64,000 bases of DNA from Evernia prunastri (taxonomy: Eukaryota; Ascomycota; Lecanoromycetes; Lecanorales; Parmeliaceae). The notes below the pieces were generated by a model that was given only the letters and a program-made list of their open reading frames with translations, searched no databases and was not told the origin of the DNA. The translations under genes were made by a program, and so were the position numbers. Below, piece by piece: positions 9,856 through 20,467 of the stretch (position 1 is its first letter; each line of letters begins with the position of its first letter). Location: positions 248,001 through 312,000 of the forward strand of contig NKYR01000025.1 of NCBI GenBank assembly GCA_003184365.1. The letters are read 5' to 3'.

Positions 9856-11489
9856 TCAGAAGTGATTTCCCAGGTTGGCAGCCAATTGGCCGCTAAGAAG
9901 ATCCCGCTTGCTGCCTGTCGTTCCGTTTGTCGTCTGCAAATTGCCAATGTCACACCAATTCTTGATATCCTGCCATCTGCCTTAGCGTATGTCACAACAT
10001 GAGAAGGATTGTGGGGACTCACTATGCAGCTCAAGTAGCGACACCAATGACACGTCTTCGGGTCTGCTTCGTAGAAGTTCTTCAATAGCACAATGAACAC
10101 AACAAACGCCCCTATCAATGCAGCTGCCCGCACCAGCCACCATGCCCACCATAATGGTTTGCGCCCCTTGAAAAATGCCAACGGCTCTTTGACGAAAGCC
10201 TTTATATCGCCGTTGTCGGCCAACTTCCGTGCTTGCTGAACAGAAGCATATGGTGGAAGGTCTGCACCAACCCGTTGCCGTAGGATTTCCGGTGAATGTA
10301 TTAAACAGATACCCAAGACCAGGCCCATAAGAAAACCCCCTATGTGCGAGAAATTGTCCAATCCAGGTAAAAGACCCAAAGCAAACGAGAGTACGATGTC
10401 AAAAACCAGCCAAGCAAGATCCACCCAAGGCGATCGGCGCTCTCCCCAGTGATACAGGAGGTCCAAGAGCATGATGGCTATGACACCGAATAGAGAGCCT
10501 GAAGCACCGGTTGAAGCTATGCCTTGAGGGGCGAAATTACCGCCAAGTATAAAGCCGAAGATGCCACTGCTGAGATAGATGATTAGGAAGCGTATCGAGC
10601 CGATCAATAGCTCCATCTCCCTTCCAAGTAAAATCTGCAGCAACATGTTGAATGCAATATGTATGAATCCAGCATGAAGGAACATCGGAATGATGAAGCG
10701 GAACCACTGGTTCGGAGGGTTGCTCTTTGTGTATGCTTTGTCGTGGAAGCCGCATAGGTTGTTTAACTGACATTGATTGGAGGTATCATCCAGGGAAGTG
10801 GACGTTGTGTTTGGACACGGCCAATCGATTGTCGTGTCCAGACCTTCAGAAGTCTGGCGCATACAGGGAACATAACGAGCGCCCATATTGATGAGGACAT
10901 AAGGGGAAGGGCCGATCATAGGGTTGAAGGATGGGTGGATTTCGATGGGGGTTTTGGTGAGAACGCCTGAAAACGTCAGTTTGGAGTAGGGGCCGTAGAA
11001 GGAACAGAACATACCATTCTTCGCAAGCTCTGCGATGAACACACACACCTGGATCAAGGTCAAGATATACACAACCCATGGTATCTTCCTCCCACCAAAG
11101 AATCCTTGCCTCCATCTTCTTTGGGGGGCACTCTGGGCAGGTCTGTCGATAACGGCAGGGTCATGAGGTAAAGGATCACGCAACATCTCCGAGCTCCCTT
11201 TGCTCGGATGCTGTCGTAGAGGAATCTCATCAGAGTAGGGATTTGGCTCTGTCTCTCTGCCGCCGCCGCCCGAGGCATAGTAGGGAGAGGGTATGCTTTG
11301 CTGACTTTGATCGGCATACGGCCAATAGCTTGTATCTTGGTAGGGTGATGACACATGAGGGGGTGATGGCTGGGTAGGATGGGAGCTATAGGTGGCATAA
11401 GGGTCCAGAGGAAGACGTGGAGGAGGGGCATCGTAGCGCCGGCCATCTCCTGGGGACGGAGATGGGCTATAATATTGGTTGGCTGCCAT
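9856..11489 (-). CDS. Rhomboid family intramembrane serine protease (507 aa, three exons)
   Basis: Polytopic membrane protein of the rhomboid family, which cleaves transmembrane substrates within the bilayer. Exons in minus-strand order: 11489-11015, 10966-10023, 9960-9856. The introns are 48 bp (GTATGT...TTTTCAG) and 62 bp (GTGAGT...CAAG). Residues 1-125 are a Pro/Ser/Tyr-rich cytosolic region. A first membrane segment (VVYILTLIQVCVFIAEL) is followed by a long cysteine-containing loop and then the rhomboid core. The catalytic serine is in GASGSLFG and the catalytic histidine in HIGGFLMG; an H-x-AFN-like element (HIAFNMLLQILLG) precedes it. Splicing the last intron replaces a frame of low similarity with the ending CINWCDIGNLQTT, which fits the family better. 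The 48-bp intron is 3n and stop-free. It shares a 0.7-kb divergent upstream region with the DHHC gene. Cellular membrane is not determined. Confidence 0.92.
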
Positions 11490-12175
11490 GCTGAGAGGTC
11501 TTGAGATGTTGATCTATTGCTTGGAATCCGCTCCCTTGAAGTGAAGGTGGTCAAGGGGATTCAGCCTTGTTCTCCGGGACATCAGCATAAAGAGAGTTAG
11601 TAGTTATTGAAGCGCTTCAGCCTTCAGCAGAGCTATCAGAAGTAATGATGCATTTTGAAAAAAGAAGGTGAGAGTGTGAAAGAAGTATGAGAGCGACAAA
11701 TATGAAGAAGGAAGAGACAGAAGTGAAAGAGTGTGAGGCGGTTGAGGATTCCTGATTCTGAAAATAGATTTGAGGATAGATAGAATTAAAGAGTACGAAT
11801 TCGTTGACCCAAAGAGAACAAGATTCAGGGCAGTGTCTAAAACGCCAAGACTTGTTTCCGCCAATGACGCAGTTGTTATTGCTGTAGGGCTGAATACTTT
11901 AGGTATCATCGCCTCTGCCGTCGCAATGCAGTCGTCGTCAGTGTCTAATAAAATAATAATGACTGTAAATATTCATATTCATCACGTCCTTCCTCCTCTG
12001 AGTTTTCAATCCTTGTCAAGCTCTTATAGTATAGCCATTCCCTTTGATTCGACAATCATCCTTCTGTCGGCAGAACTTTCATACCACACTTCGGCCCCCT
12101 GAACATCTACCGCAGTGTGAAAGTAAAGCTGCTGAACATGGATTTTCAGCTCTCCTCTCATACCTAGCTGAGAGG
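11490..12175. promoter_or_regulatory. Divergent intergenic region between rhomboid and DHHC genes
   Basis: A 686-bp region between two start codons on opposite strands, so it must hold both promoters. It is moderately AT-rich with AG-rich tracts near 11640-11760. I recognise no specific binding site in it and no gene. Confidence 0.6.
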
Positions 12176-13846
12176 ATGACGGCATCCTCGTCGACTTCCT
12201 CCTCACCTTCCCCCATGAATCGTCGCCGAAAGAGCTGGGCAAGGAAAATCGAGCGCGCCTGCTGCTCCGTCGTCACATACTTCCCCTTGGGCTTCATTTA
12301 TGGCTTGAGTACATGGGCAATATGGGGGGAGGCAGGATTAGGACTATCTACAGGTCTCCATGGTTGGACGAGTGAGCACGCTCCTTGGGGAATAGCTGAT
12401 AGTATCCTGCGTTGACAACTTGGGACTTCAGGCACCATTTCATCCATTATTGGCATTACTCTCTACTTCCTTCTCAACTGGTCGTACACGACCGCTGTCT
12501 TCACGGATCCAGGCTCGCCTCTCAAACGTAGTGGCAATACAGGCTACTCTCACCTTCCTACCCAAGAGCTTTCTGTCCACCAAGATGCCCCATCATTCAC
12601 CGTCAAGTCTACGGGCGAGAGCCGTTTCTGTAAGAAATGTAAAGCTCGAAAACCGGATCGCGCGCATCACTGCTCCACTTGCGGGCGTTGCGTGCTCAAA
12701 ATGGATCATCACTGTCCCTGGCTGGCCACATGTGTGGGTTTGAGGAACTACAAGGCCTTCCTGCTGTTCTTGACGTACACTTCGATATACTGTTGGGTCT
12801 GCTTTGCGGTGACCTCGACATGGCTTTGGAGCGAAGTCTTCAGTGACGCCGAGTATATGGAAAGTCTCATGCCTATCAACTACGTGTTACTTTGCGTCAT
12901 CTCTGGGATCATTGGCCTTGTCTTGACAGGGTTTACAATTTGGCATCTCAGCTTGGCATACAGAGGTCAGACAACCATCGAGTGTCTTGAGAAGACTAGA
13001 TACTTGAGTCCGTTACGGAGATCGATGCGGCGGCAACAGTTCGGCAACGAAAATGGACACGGAGGTCAGAGCTACGGACAACAGCTTGCAGAGATACATG
13101 CGAATACAGTACCGGGAGTTACAAGATCTGAGGAAGGGGAGGTAATGCTCTCGAATGTGGACCTTGAAGCAGGTCAACGGTCGAGGGCTCAAAAGTCGTT
13201 GCAGAGGGACTATGGGGAAATGGAGCGATCCAGGGAGCGCGAGCGCTATGAGGACTATCTTGACGAGCAGGATTCGGAGAAGCTGCCAAATGCTTTTGAC
13301 TTAGGTTGGAGAAGAAATCTACGACACTTGTTTGGGGACAAGCCACTTTTATGGTGGCTACCAATTTGCAACACCTCGGGCAATGGATGGCAATGGGAGC
13401 CGAACCCGAAATGGGTAGAGGCCAGGGAAGCCATAAGAAGGCAAAGGGAGACTCAGTGGCAAGAGCATGAAGATAGAGGAATGAATGGGTACGGAGATGG
13501 TCATTATGATCAACGGTGGACTGCAAGAGAGGATTCGGAGCGACACTACCTGACGACATCCAACGGGGTAATCGACGTCCCAGGTTCAGGTATTCGATCA
13601 TCCGGTAAGGCCGATCAAATACTTGGGAGGACTGATGAGTACTTTGACCGCAACTTTGATGATGGCAGCCCCTCGAGCAGAATGTCTATGAAGACGCTGA
13701 GGCGACGCAGTAGCTTCAGCGGGTCCAGTGACGATGATAATGATGACTACGATGTCAGTAGTGATGAGGAAAGGGGATCTGTGCAAGAAACGTCGCAGCT
13801 CAATGGCCAGCCAAAAGCGGAGAATGGATGGCCCAAAAAGGATTGA
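12176..13846 (+). CDS. PFA3: DHHC palmitoyltransferase, Pfa3-type (536 aa, two exons)
   Basis: Protein S-acyltransferase that adds palmitate to cysteines of membrane-associated proteins; yeast Pfa3 acts at the vacuole on Vac8. Exons are 12176-12371 and 12432-13846, with a 60-bp intron (GTGAGC...TTCAG) in phase 1. The N-terminus (RRRKSWARKIERACCSVVTY) and first two membrane segments are typical of fungal Pfa3. The ADP..-like AVFTDPGSPL motif is followed by the cysteine-rich domain RFCKKCKARKPDRAHHC...CGRCVLKMDHHCPW; the catalytic Cys is about residue 160. Two further membrane segments follow (about residues 180-260). The C-terminal 270 residues are charged and probably disordered, ending in an acidic DDDNDDYDVSSDEE patch. 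A second in-frame ATG at 12215 is an alternative start. Assignment to Pfa3 rather than another DHHC is based on overall recollection of the family, not an alignment. Confidence 0.9.
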
Positions 13847-14577
13847 ACGTGTAAGAAGTGTTGACAGAGGTCACGGAGATTAATGTGTGAAGTAGCGTGT
13901 TGGTTGGGAACCGTAGGGCATAAAAGTCTGGATACGTCTCTGGATATCTGGGCTCGATGCTACCACATTACTCGATGCTTTGACTCTGAAACATTACTTG
14001 GTGACAGTAAGGGGCATTGGCTCCATATCATTGCCGTCCTGGCAAGAATGCCCAAAGAAAGTTCGATCATCTCAAGCGAACCTGTCGTAAAAGATCCCCG
14101 ACAGCAAGAGACAGACCGCTGAATTCTTGACTGAAGAGGTAGTGCTTACATCACTTCGAGGAACGGGTGTTTACTTCACTTTAAGCCGAAAAAGGAAGGA
14201 ACCACTATTCACCTCTCATCCCCTCCGAGCCATGCATCCTCCAACGTCGCATTCCAGACCCTTCACTGCACATCGCAGGCAAAGAACCCCGAAAGTGACA
14301 ATGGCTTGCGATTCCGGGCCAGTCTGCAAGAACTGCAAAGAGTGTTTTGGATGCCATGCATTGAAGGCACCAAATGTCGTTGGTAATTGCCGTCCAAAGG
14401 TGGAAAGGAACTGTCGAAGAGAACGAATATCCAGGTGCGACGCCATCCTCTGCAGGGATTCTCACAAGCTTACAGTGAGGCAGGGATGCCGAAGAGCGAG
14501 CGCAGAGGTCTAACGGGACTCACTACACCAGCACACCAGGAATTCACTACACCAGCCGAGCACCTTTGGTACAGCCC
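13847..14577. other. Intergenic region, no firmly supported gene
   Basis: It contains a short open frame (14127-14513) with a Cys-rich stretch (CKNCKECFGC) that could be an upstream exon of the next gene, but I find no convincing splice pair joining them. Nothing else stands out. Confidence 0.4.
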
Positions 14578-15823
14578 ATGTCAAGGACTGGACCAGACAG
14601 AAATACACCGCCCATTCCAGCAAGTACGAGTATAAACATGGACACGTTCTCAAAACCGCCTGCACAGCCTCTCATCAGGACTGAAAATGGAAAGACTGTC
14701 TCTTGGAGCACCAAACCACCATTCACTATGTCCGTAGATAGCGATGGTCGGCACATTCGGTTTTCTCACTGTCCAGGGCTCTCCTTCCCATCAATGCAAT
14801 ACGCGTTCGACTACTTCCATGTTCAAGCAAAGAACCATGAGCAGCGTGTCGCTCACCAAGAGTGGCTCCAGCGGGTTGAAGCTGCCCTGCGTGCCTTTCA
14901 GGTGGCTCAAAGACGGCTTCTAGCGGAGCAAGGTTATCCAGCAGAGCACTGGGGTTTCCAAGCGGGGCAGCTCGCCGATTCTGCCGCGCAGCAAGCTTGT
15001 GTTGCTAAGGCGCTCTGCGCTTTCGAGCCAGTCCGGCACCTAGAAACTCCGCTCAAGCAAATCGATGCGCAGTTCATCGCCAAAATTCCAATGCCTCCTA
15101 GCCATACCGCATTGGAGTTCCGGTATCAGCACGCAGCTGAGCCCGTGAGATGGAATCAGTGGAGAAAGCAAGATTCGGTTCCAGCCTCCTCCAGGTCATC
15201 GCCGTCTGAATATCCACCACAGACCCTCTTTGCGGAGTCGACGCCGCATGCCCGAGAGATCCAAGCCCGGCCTCGGCTCAAACTACCAGCCAAAGGATTG
15301 CCACCTTGGTCTGTCCGTTCCAAAGTGACCAAAGGCGATTTCCCCTTGCAATCCATTCCATCAACACAAGTTCCGGATCAAGCAATGACGCAGCTTGGCT
15401 CCCATCACCCACCGTCGACCTGCACAAATACCGTCCTGCCACAATCCGTCAAAGTTGAGGTCGATACCAATGACCAACCAGCGATGCTTCATTCGTGGCA
15501 TCCTTTACCCTCTTCATACGCAGACACTGTCCTCCCACAGACCCTCAACAAGAAAGACCGAAGAGTCCTTGGTGTCTCTCTATCAGCTGGCGTCAGTGAG
15601 TAAGTAGTTTCCATCAGACTCTAGGATCCTGGACTAGCCACGGTCTCGTCATCGCTGACGGCTCCACCATTCTAGGATTCGCGCCGCTTTCTGGCTGCGC
15701 GACTTCCAGTACAACACCGACCGTGACCGCGCCGCGAACCTCGAGGAGAGGGCAGTCGCTGCGCTCAAATTGACACGAGCGCAGGAAGCTGTGGATAGGC
15801 TGTGCGGGCCTTCTGGCGAATGA
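14578..15823 (+). CDS. Hypothetical two-exon protein (about 389 aa)
   Basis: I do not recognise the family. Exon 1 runs from the first in-frame ATG at 14578 to 15599 and exon 2 from 15676 to 15823. The 76-bp intron has a GTAAGT donor and TCTAG acceptor in phase 2, so the junction reads GVSE|IRAAFWLRDF. Features: a Pro/Ser/Thr-rich start; a segment TKPPFTMSVDSDGRHIRFSH; a long helical, Gln/Ala-rich middle (about residues 80-150) with QEWLQRVEAALRAFQVAQRR; a Pro/Ser-rich linker; and a short C-terminal helix after the intron (LEERAVAALKLTRAQEAVDR). There is no signal peptide or membrane segment. ATG 14638 is an alternative start, and an upstream exon cannot be excluded. The splice supports it being a real gene. 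Confidence 0.6.
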
Positions 15824-16579
15824 TCACAGCAGACGTCTTGGTCTCTAAGGGCTGCATCCTAGCCCACTGCTCCATGAAGCAGAAGATGCTAGCAGGAGAA
15901 GGACGCCTCTGATGGGGAATGAGGCATAGGCATTGTCTGTGCCTCTGTTTCTTTTGCAGCGTGCTCCACATTCTTACACGGGAGCGAGCTCGTACTATCT
16001 GAATAGTTCATGCGGAATGGGCTTTCTACGCTCAAGAGCTGAGTGTGGTAGCCCCTTCCGCTTGATATATTTTACTTCTTATGCTTCACGGGGCGTCTGC
16101 TGCGGTTATATACGGTGCGAATCGGTCGCACGGTCTGCGAGAGAGAGGAAGAGAGAGTCACGGAGGATTTTATCTACGAGCGCTGAGCAGGTCATTTTGC
16201 TGCTACTAAGTCTCTCTTTCTCTGAGGAGCCGAGGAGATGAGGAAAATCTGCTGGTCGGGCTCTTCTGGCTTGGCTTTCTGACTTGTGTAGCAGTTATAG
16301 AGGTTTTGTGTATGTTAGGTGGTGTATGATATTTCTTTACTAATAGAAGAATTTGAAAATCGGAATGGTATGCTGTGGTGAGGTTGTGGTATGGCATGTT
16401 CATTCACATCACATCACATCACCCATTTTGATTTCTCAATGCGTCATTTCTCAATGCATCTTGTGTTGCGTGATACTATGCAGATTGTATTATGTCAGGT
16501 CAGGTCAGCTCATCTATCCCATCCCATCACATCCTAATTCATCTCATCTTATTCCATTCGTTTTCACTTTCATTTGGCG
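15824..16579. other. Intergenic region, no supported gene
   Basis: AT-moderate sequence with simple CATCACATCACATCAC and TCAGGTCAGGTCAG repeats near 16410-16510. No coding frame with recognisable features. Confidence 0.5.
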
Positions 16580-16765
16580 TCTGGGATGGATATATGGATA
16601 GGTAGGTGGGTAGATAGGTAGGGAGGTAGGGAAGTAGGTAGGGAAGTAGGTGGGTAGATAGGTAGGGAGGTAGGGAAGTAGGTAGGGAAGTAGGTGGGTA
16701 GATAGGTAGGGAGGTAGGGAAGTAGGTAGGGAAGTAGGTAGGGAAGTAGGTGGGTAGGTAGGCAT
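16580..16765. repeat. GTAGG-rich microsatellite/minisatellite tract
   Basis: Imperfect array built from GGTAGGTGGGTAGATA and GGTAGGGAGGTAGGGAAGTA blocks; the two blocks alternate, giving a higher-order period of about 56 bp, repeated three times. It produces long artificial Leu/Pro/Thr/Ser open frames on the minus strand that should not be read as genes. Confidence 0.85.
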
Positions 16766-16854
16766 GTGGCTACGTGGGTATGCGAGAAGGTATGTGTAGA
16801 AGGTATGTGGTGTTGAGGAATCGGGCGAGGGGGCAATGGAAATGCGAGGTATGA

Positions 16855-17080
16855 AGGAATGGGAGTGGGAGTGGGAGTGGGAGTGGAGATGGGAGGTATA
16901 GAGGAATGGGATTGGGAATGAGAATGGGAATGGGAATGGGAATGGGATTTATATGTATAAGTAAGAAAATGGAAATGGCAATGGAAGGAGGGAAGGGGAG
17001 TGGAGAGATTAGAGAAAGGGATAGGAATGGGAATGGGAATGGGAATGGGAATGGGAGTGAAAATGGTAGAAGGGAATAGG
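16855..17080. repeat. GGGAAT/GGGAGT hexanucleotide arrays
   Basis: Several short runs of (GGGAGT)n at about 16862-16895 and (GGGAAT)n at about 16913-16950 and 17022-17060, separated by purine-rich sequence. Strong strand bias: purines on the plus strand throughout 16850-17330. Confidence 0.8.
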
Positions 17081-17319
17081 AATGAGAGAGATAAGGGATA
17101 CGAATGGGGAAAAGAGACATGAAAATGGAAAGCGATTGTAAAGAAAAGTGAATATGGGTATGGAAACAGAAGATGGAGAATTGGAAAGAAGGGAAGAAGA
17201 GCAAAAAGGGAGTGAAGGAGAATGGAGAGAAGAGGGGAAAGGAAAGGGGAAGAGAAGAGAGAATGGGAATGGGGGAAGAAGGGGGAAGGTAGAAGAGATG
17301 GGGATTGAGAAACGGGGGA

Positions 17320-17366
17320 TGGGAGAGGGGAACGGAACGGCAACGGCAACGGAGACAACAACGCGG

Positions 17367-17415
<49 letters not shown>

Positions 17416-17530
17416 AGGAGAAGAAAGATAATCAAAAACTAACATGCTACCCACGCCTCGCTAACCGCAGTGGGGGANNNNNNTGGGAGAGGGGAACGGA
17501 ACGGCAACGGCAACGGAGACAACAACGCGG

Positions 17531-17573
<43 letters not shown>

Positions 17574-17635
17574 AGGAGAAGAAAGATAATCAAAAACTAA
17601 CATGCTACCCACGCCTCGCTAACCGCAGTGGGGGA
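17320..17635. other. Duplicated contig end around NNNNNN (assembly artefact), with CAACAG repeat
   Basis: Bases 17320-17477 recur at 17484-17635 on either side of six Ns (17478-17483). Both copies start TGGGAGAGGGGAACGGAACG, pass through (CAGCAA)n and end CTAACCGCAGTGGGGGA. The first copy has one more hexanucleotide unit. As at 5824, this looks like one locus represented twice across an unclosed gap. There is no gene here. Confidence 0.88.
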
Positions 17636-18399
17636 TTAATATATGACAACTGACCAACCAACGGAAAGAAAAGAAAAGATAGTGCTTCATCGAGCGAAAT
17701 GAGCAGCTGGTCCATTCATTCATGCCATGCCATGCCAGTCCACGCCGTACTATTCATCAATAGCTTGATTCCGCCGTATGGAGTTTCCATCCATTCCATC
17801 CGTTCCATCCATTCAGACTATGCCATTCCATTCCGTTGTCCAATCCATCCAGATTATCCCTTTCCGTTGTCCAATCCATACTATCCATCAGTCCAGCAAG
17901 CTATCGAGAACGCAAAGGGGAAGAAATGACAAGAGGCAAAGAGATAATCATGCCAGACAGCACCCTCCACCCTGAGACCCACTCCCTCTTTTCCTTCTGT
18001 TCCATTCCATCCCAGTCCATTCCAGTCAAACCCGTTTCTTTCGATAAGCGCAGAGGTTTCTTGCACTTGTCCATGTGGCACCGGGGCGAGGAAGATGTAG
18101 TTGACTGCTCTGATGTGGTGTGATGTGATGTGATGGATGGAGATAAGTCCGTTTGAAGGGTGAGAACGACTGGGAAAGGGAGAGGTTGGTGGTGCGGTTT
18201 GAGGTGAGGGGTGTTGATGCTGTTGGGATTGGTGTTGTTGATGCTGATGCTGATGCTGAATCTGATGCTGATGGGGGGTGATGTGTGTACTGGATTGATG
18301 CATGCATGAATTGTTGGATCTGATGGACGTATGGACGTATAGATTCTTTAGCCGGACTTCGGTATGGATGGATGGAATGGAAGGATGTCCGTGGCGCGG
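17636..18399. other. Low-complexity intergenic region
   Basis: Holds CATCCATTC-type repeats (17700-17890) and a TGATGC/TGTTGA run at about 18222-18275. Given the neighbouring minus-strand gene it is the likely 3' flank of the pheromone-like gene. No coding sequence supported. Confidence 0.5.
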
Positions 18400-18652
18400 T
18401 CACATGACGGTGCAGAAGCCGCCAGGGGAACCTGGAAGCGAAGTATCAGCAGGGCACCTTCTAACACCTGAGGAAAGAAAGCAGAGAAAGAGATGGGGAG
18501 CGACGAAAAGAAAAGAGAAGAGAAGAGAACGAGTGAAACATACCGCGCTGGTCCTGGGGCTGGGGCACGTCGGTCTCGGCGGCGGGTGTGGATTTTGTGA
18601 TGGGGGACATGAGGATGGTGGCGGCTGCGGTGGTGGTGGTTGAAGGAGGCAT
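18400..18652 (-). CDS. Candidate a-factor-like lipopeptide pheromone precursor (58 aa, CaaX CTVM)
   Basis: A small two-exon gene. Exon 1 is 18652-18544 and exon 2 is 18467-18400; the 76-bp intron has GTATGT and a pyrimidine tract ending TTTCCTCAG, phase 1. The start context is AACACAAAATGCC, strong for fungi. The predicted product starts MPPSTTTTAAATILMS, contains QDQRGVRRCPADTS and ends SLPGSPGGFCTVM followed directly by TGA. Ascomycete a-factor-type pheromone precursors are short, Ser/Thr/Pro-rich, and end in a CaaX box such as CVVM or CTVM that is farnesylated and carboxymethylated before export. Only the spliced form gives this ending; unspliced, the frame ends in LLSFLRC. No signal peptide is present, as expected for the lipopeptide class. 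Odd points: it is longer than the 20-30 aa precursors of Sordariomycetes, and the intron lacks a clear CTAAC branch site. Prenylation is well supported; the pheromone role is inference. Confidence 0.6.
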
Positions 18653-20467
18653 TTTGTGTTGTTTGGTCGGTTGTTTGAGGTGAGATGAGGTGGATTAGAT
18701 TGATTGATTGAGGTGGAGGTTTATTTGTGAGCTGTGGGGTGAGGTGGATTTTAGTCGTGTTGTTTTTGGTTGAGAGCGATGTCTGATGATGATGATTTGG
18801 TGAGGAGTTGGATTGAGGAGAGAGAGAGGACGAGGACGAGGATGAGGACGAGGTAAAGAGGGTGAAACTTACTGTGTTGGTGTTGTGGTTGTGATAGCTT
18901 GAAGAAGTCGTCAGTCGTCAGTGGCTTGCTTTCTGTGCTTGATGTGGTTGTGAGAGTGTGTGTGGAGTTGTGAGTTGGTGTGAGCGAGTAGTTGTCTAAT
19001 GAGAAGAAAATAATGGAAGAGGAAGAAAGGTCGAAGCAGTACTACTTGTAGCTGTGAATTATAGCCACCGCCCAAACCCTGTGACGTACGGTTCGGATAT
19101 AATTATCACCACACAAATCTTCATCAAGCTATGCAACTTCAATGCTCAAATTCGCCTTTGCGTACGTCGGGTTCATCGATTGGATGCGTAATCATATCTT
19201 GGCTTTGTCACTGCGGGCGTGAGCTTTGTGGAGTGCTTAGTATTGTTGCTTCATCTGCTTAGTATTGTTGTTGATCATCGTCAAAGGGGTCGATTGTTGC
19301 GCGTGTGCTACTTCACTTATTTCAAGAACGAGAAAACAAATAGCATGTCCGGCTGGGTTGAAGGGATAATAGTAGTTTGATTGTGAGTTTGGCAGTGGTA
19401 AAGATGGTTTTGTGCAATCATGAAGGATGTCTTGTGTTGGTAGGATGTCAAATTAGTGCTCCATTGCTTTGATTTTGTATTAGCTGGAGCGCCCGAAGGT
19501 CATATGGCCAATGCTCATTACTGCTCGAGCCAAATTGCCACCTTATCAAGCTAGATACCGACTCCAATTGACGCGACACTTTCACCCGGAGCAGGGGTTG
19601 CAAGTTGCAACATTTGTATTACTGCAGAAGAAGGGCCCGTCTTTCCCCTTCATTACTGGACTGTCCATGCCTACCGGTCCTGTAAAGCTTGTCGCAGCAT
19701 GTAGCAAGCGATTCACAATCTCTGCCGATTTGACAGAGGGGAGCGAACAAGGAGAGGAGAGGGAAGAATGCACGGGGTGTATCGATGGCACAGGTGTCAA
19801 CATTGACATCAACCCGATAGCAGCAAGGCAGCACAGTAGCCCGCGAGTTACTGCGGAGCTCGAAAAAGAGTTCCCCCAGTCTCTGAAACTCACAAACATC
19901 ATATTGGATGCTGAATACCCGAATAACAATCTCAGAACCGAGCACCACTCCCGACTTTTCGCCTCTCACACAAACGGAGCTCGAATGCTGGAATGAATAC
20001 ATGGGCTTTCGGGATTTCGACGATCAAAGGCACCGCAGAACTCGTTACATAAACCATGGAGTCATGCTGTGTACCTACGTAGGCAATGCTTAGGTAGGTA
20101 TGTTTTGAAGTGTAGCGGTTGCTAGTGCGGGCGCACTCCAAAGCTTGCCATTGTTCATGCTTACCTTAGTATTGTTCTCGACGCAAGCGAGGTCCTACCA
20201 TCCATGGGCCTCCTTGTCATTTTATTTTCAACGTTCTCGCCAAGTCATGGTTCACGCAGTCTATGTAACAGTCCAGCTGTTAACTTTCCATAGCAATTCC
20301 CAGCAGTTTTTAGCAATTTTTTGGGCACCAAAGTCCTTGAGGGGCCCCTCTGACCACACCTTTTATTGCAATATGCTCTTCCCTGCGCAAGACAAGGCCG
20401 CTCGAAGGCTACAGCAGCATATGTAAGCAATGAAGGGCTTTGCCCAGCGCGAACTCCTGCCCATCAT
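18653..20467. other. Long upstream/intergenic region, no firmly supported gene
   Basis: About 1.8 kb between the pheromone-like start codon and the 3' end of the phospholipase gene. The proximal 250 bp is GAGGTG/GATGAG-rich, and a GAGGACGAGGACGAGGATGA run sits at about 18825-18850. A good GTAAGT donor on the minus strand near 18870 could belong to a 5'-UTR intron. Overlapping open frames on both strands at 19510-20000 (up to 161 codons) have no recognisable features and are not annotated. Confidence 0.4.

Noticed and set aside
16570..17454. Long minus-strand frame with runs of Leu, Pro, Ser and Thr
   Set aside because: Produced entirely by GTAGG, GGGAAT and CAACAG simple repeats and overlaps an assembly gap; not coding.
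19511..20002. Overlapping open frames on both strands (up to 161 codons)
   Set aside because: Neither shows family motifs, splice sites or a convincing start; equally good frames on both strands argue for chance.
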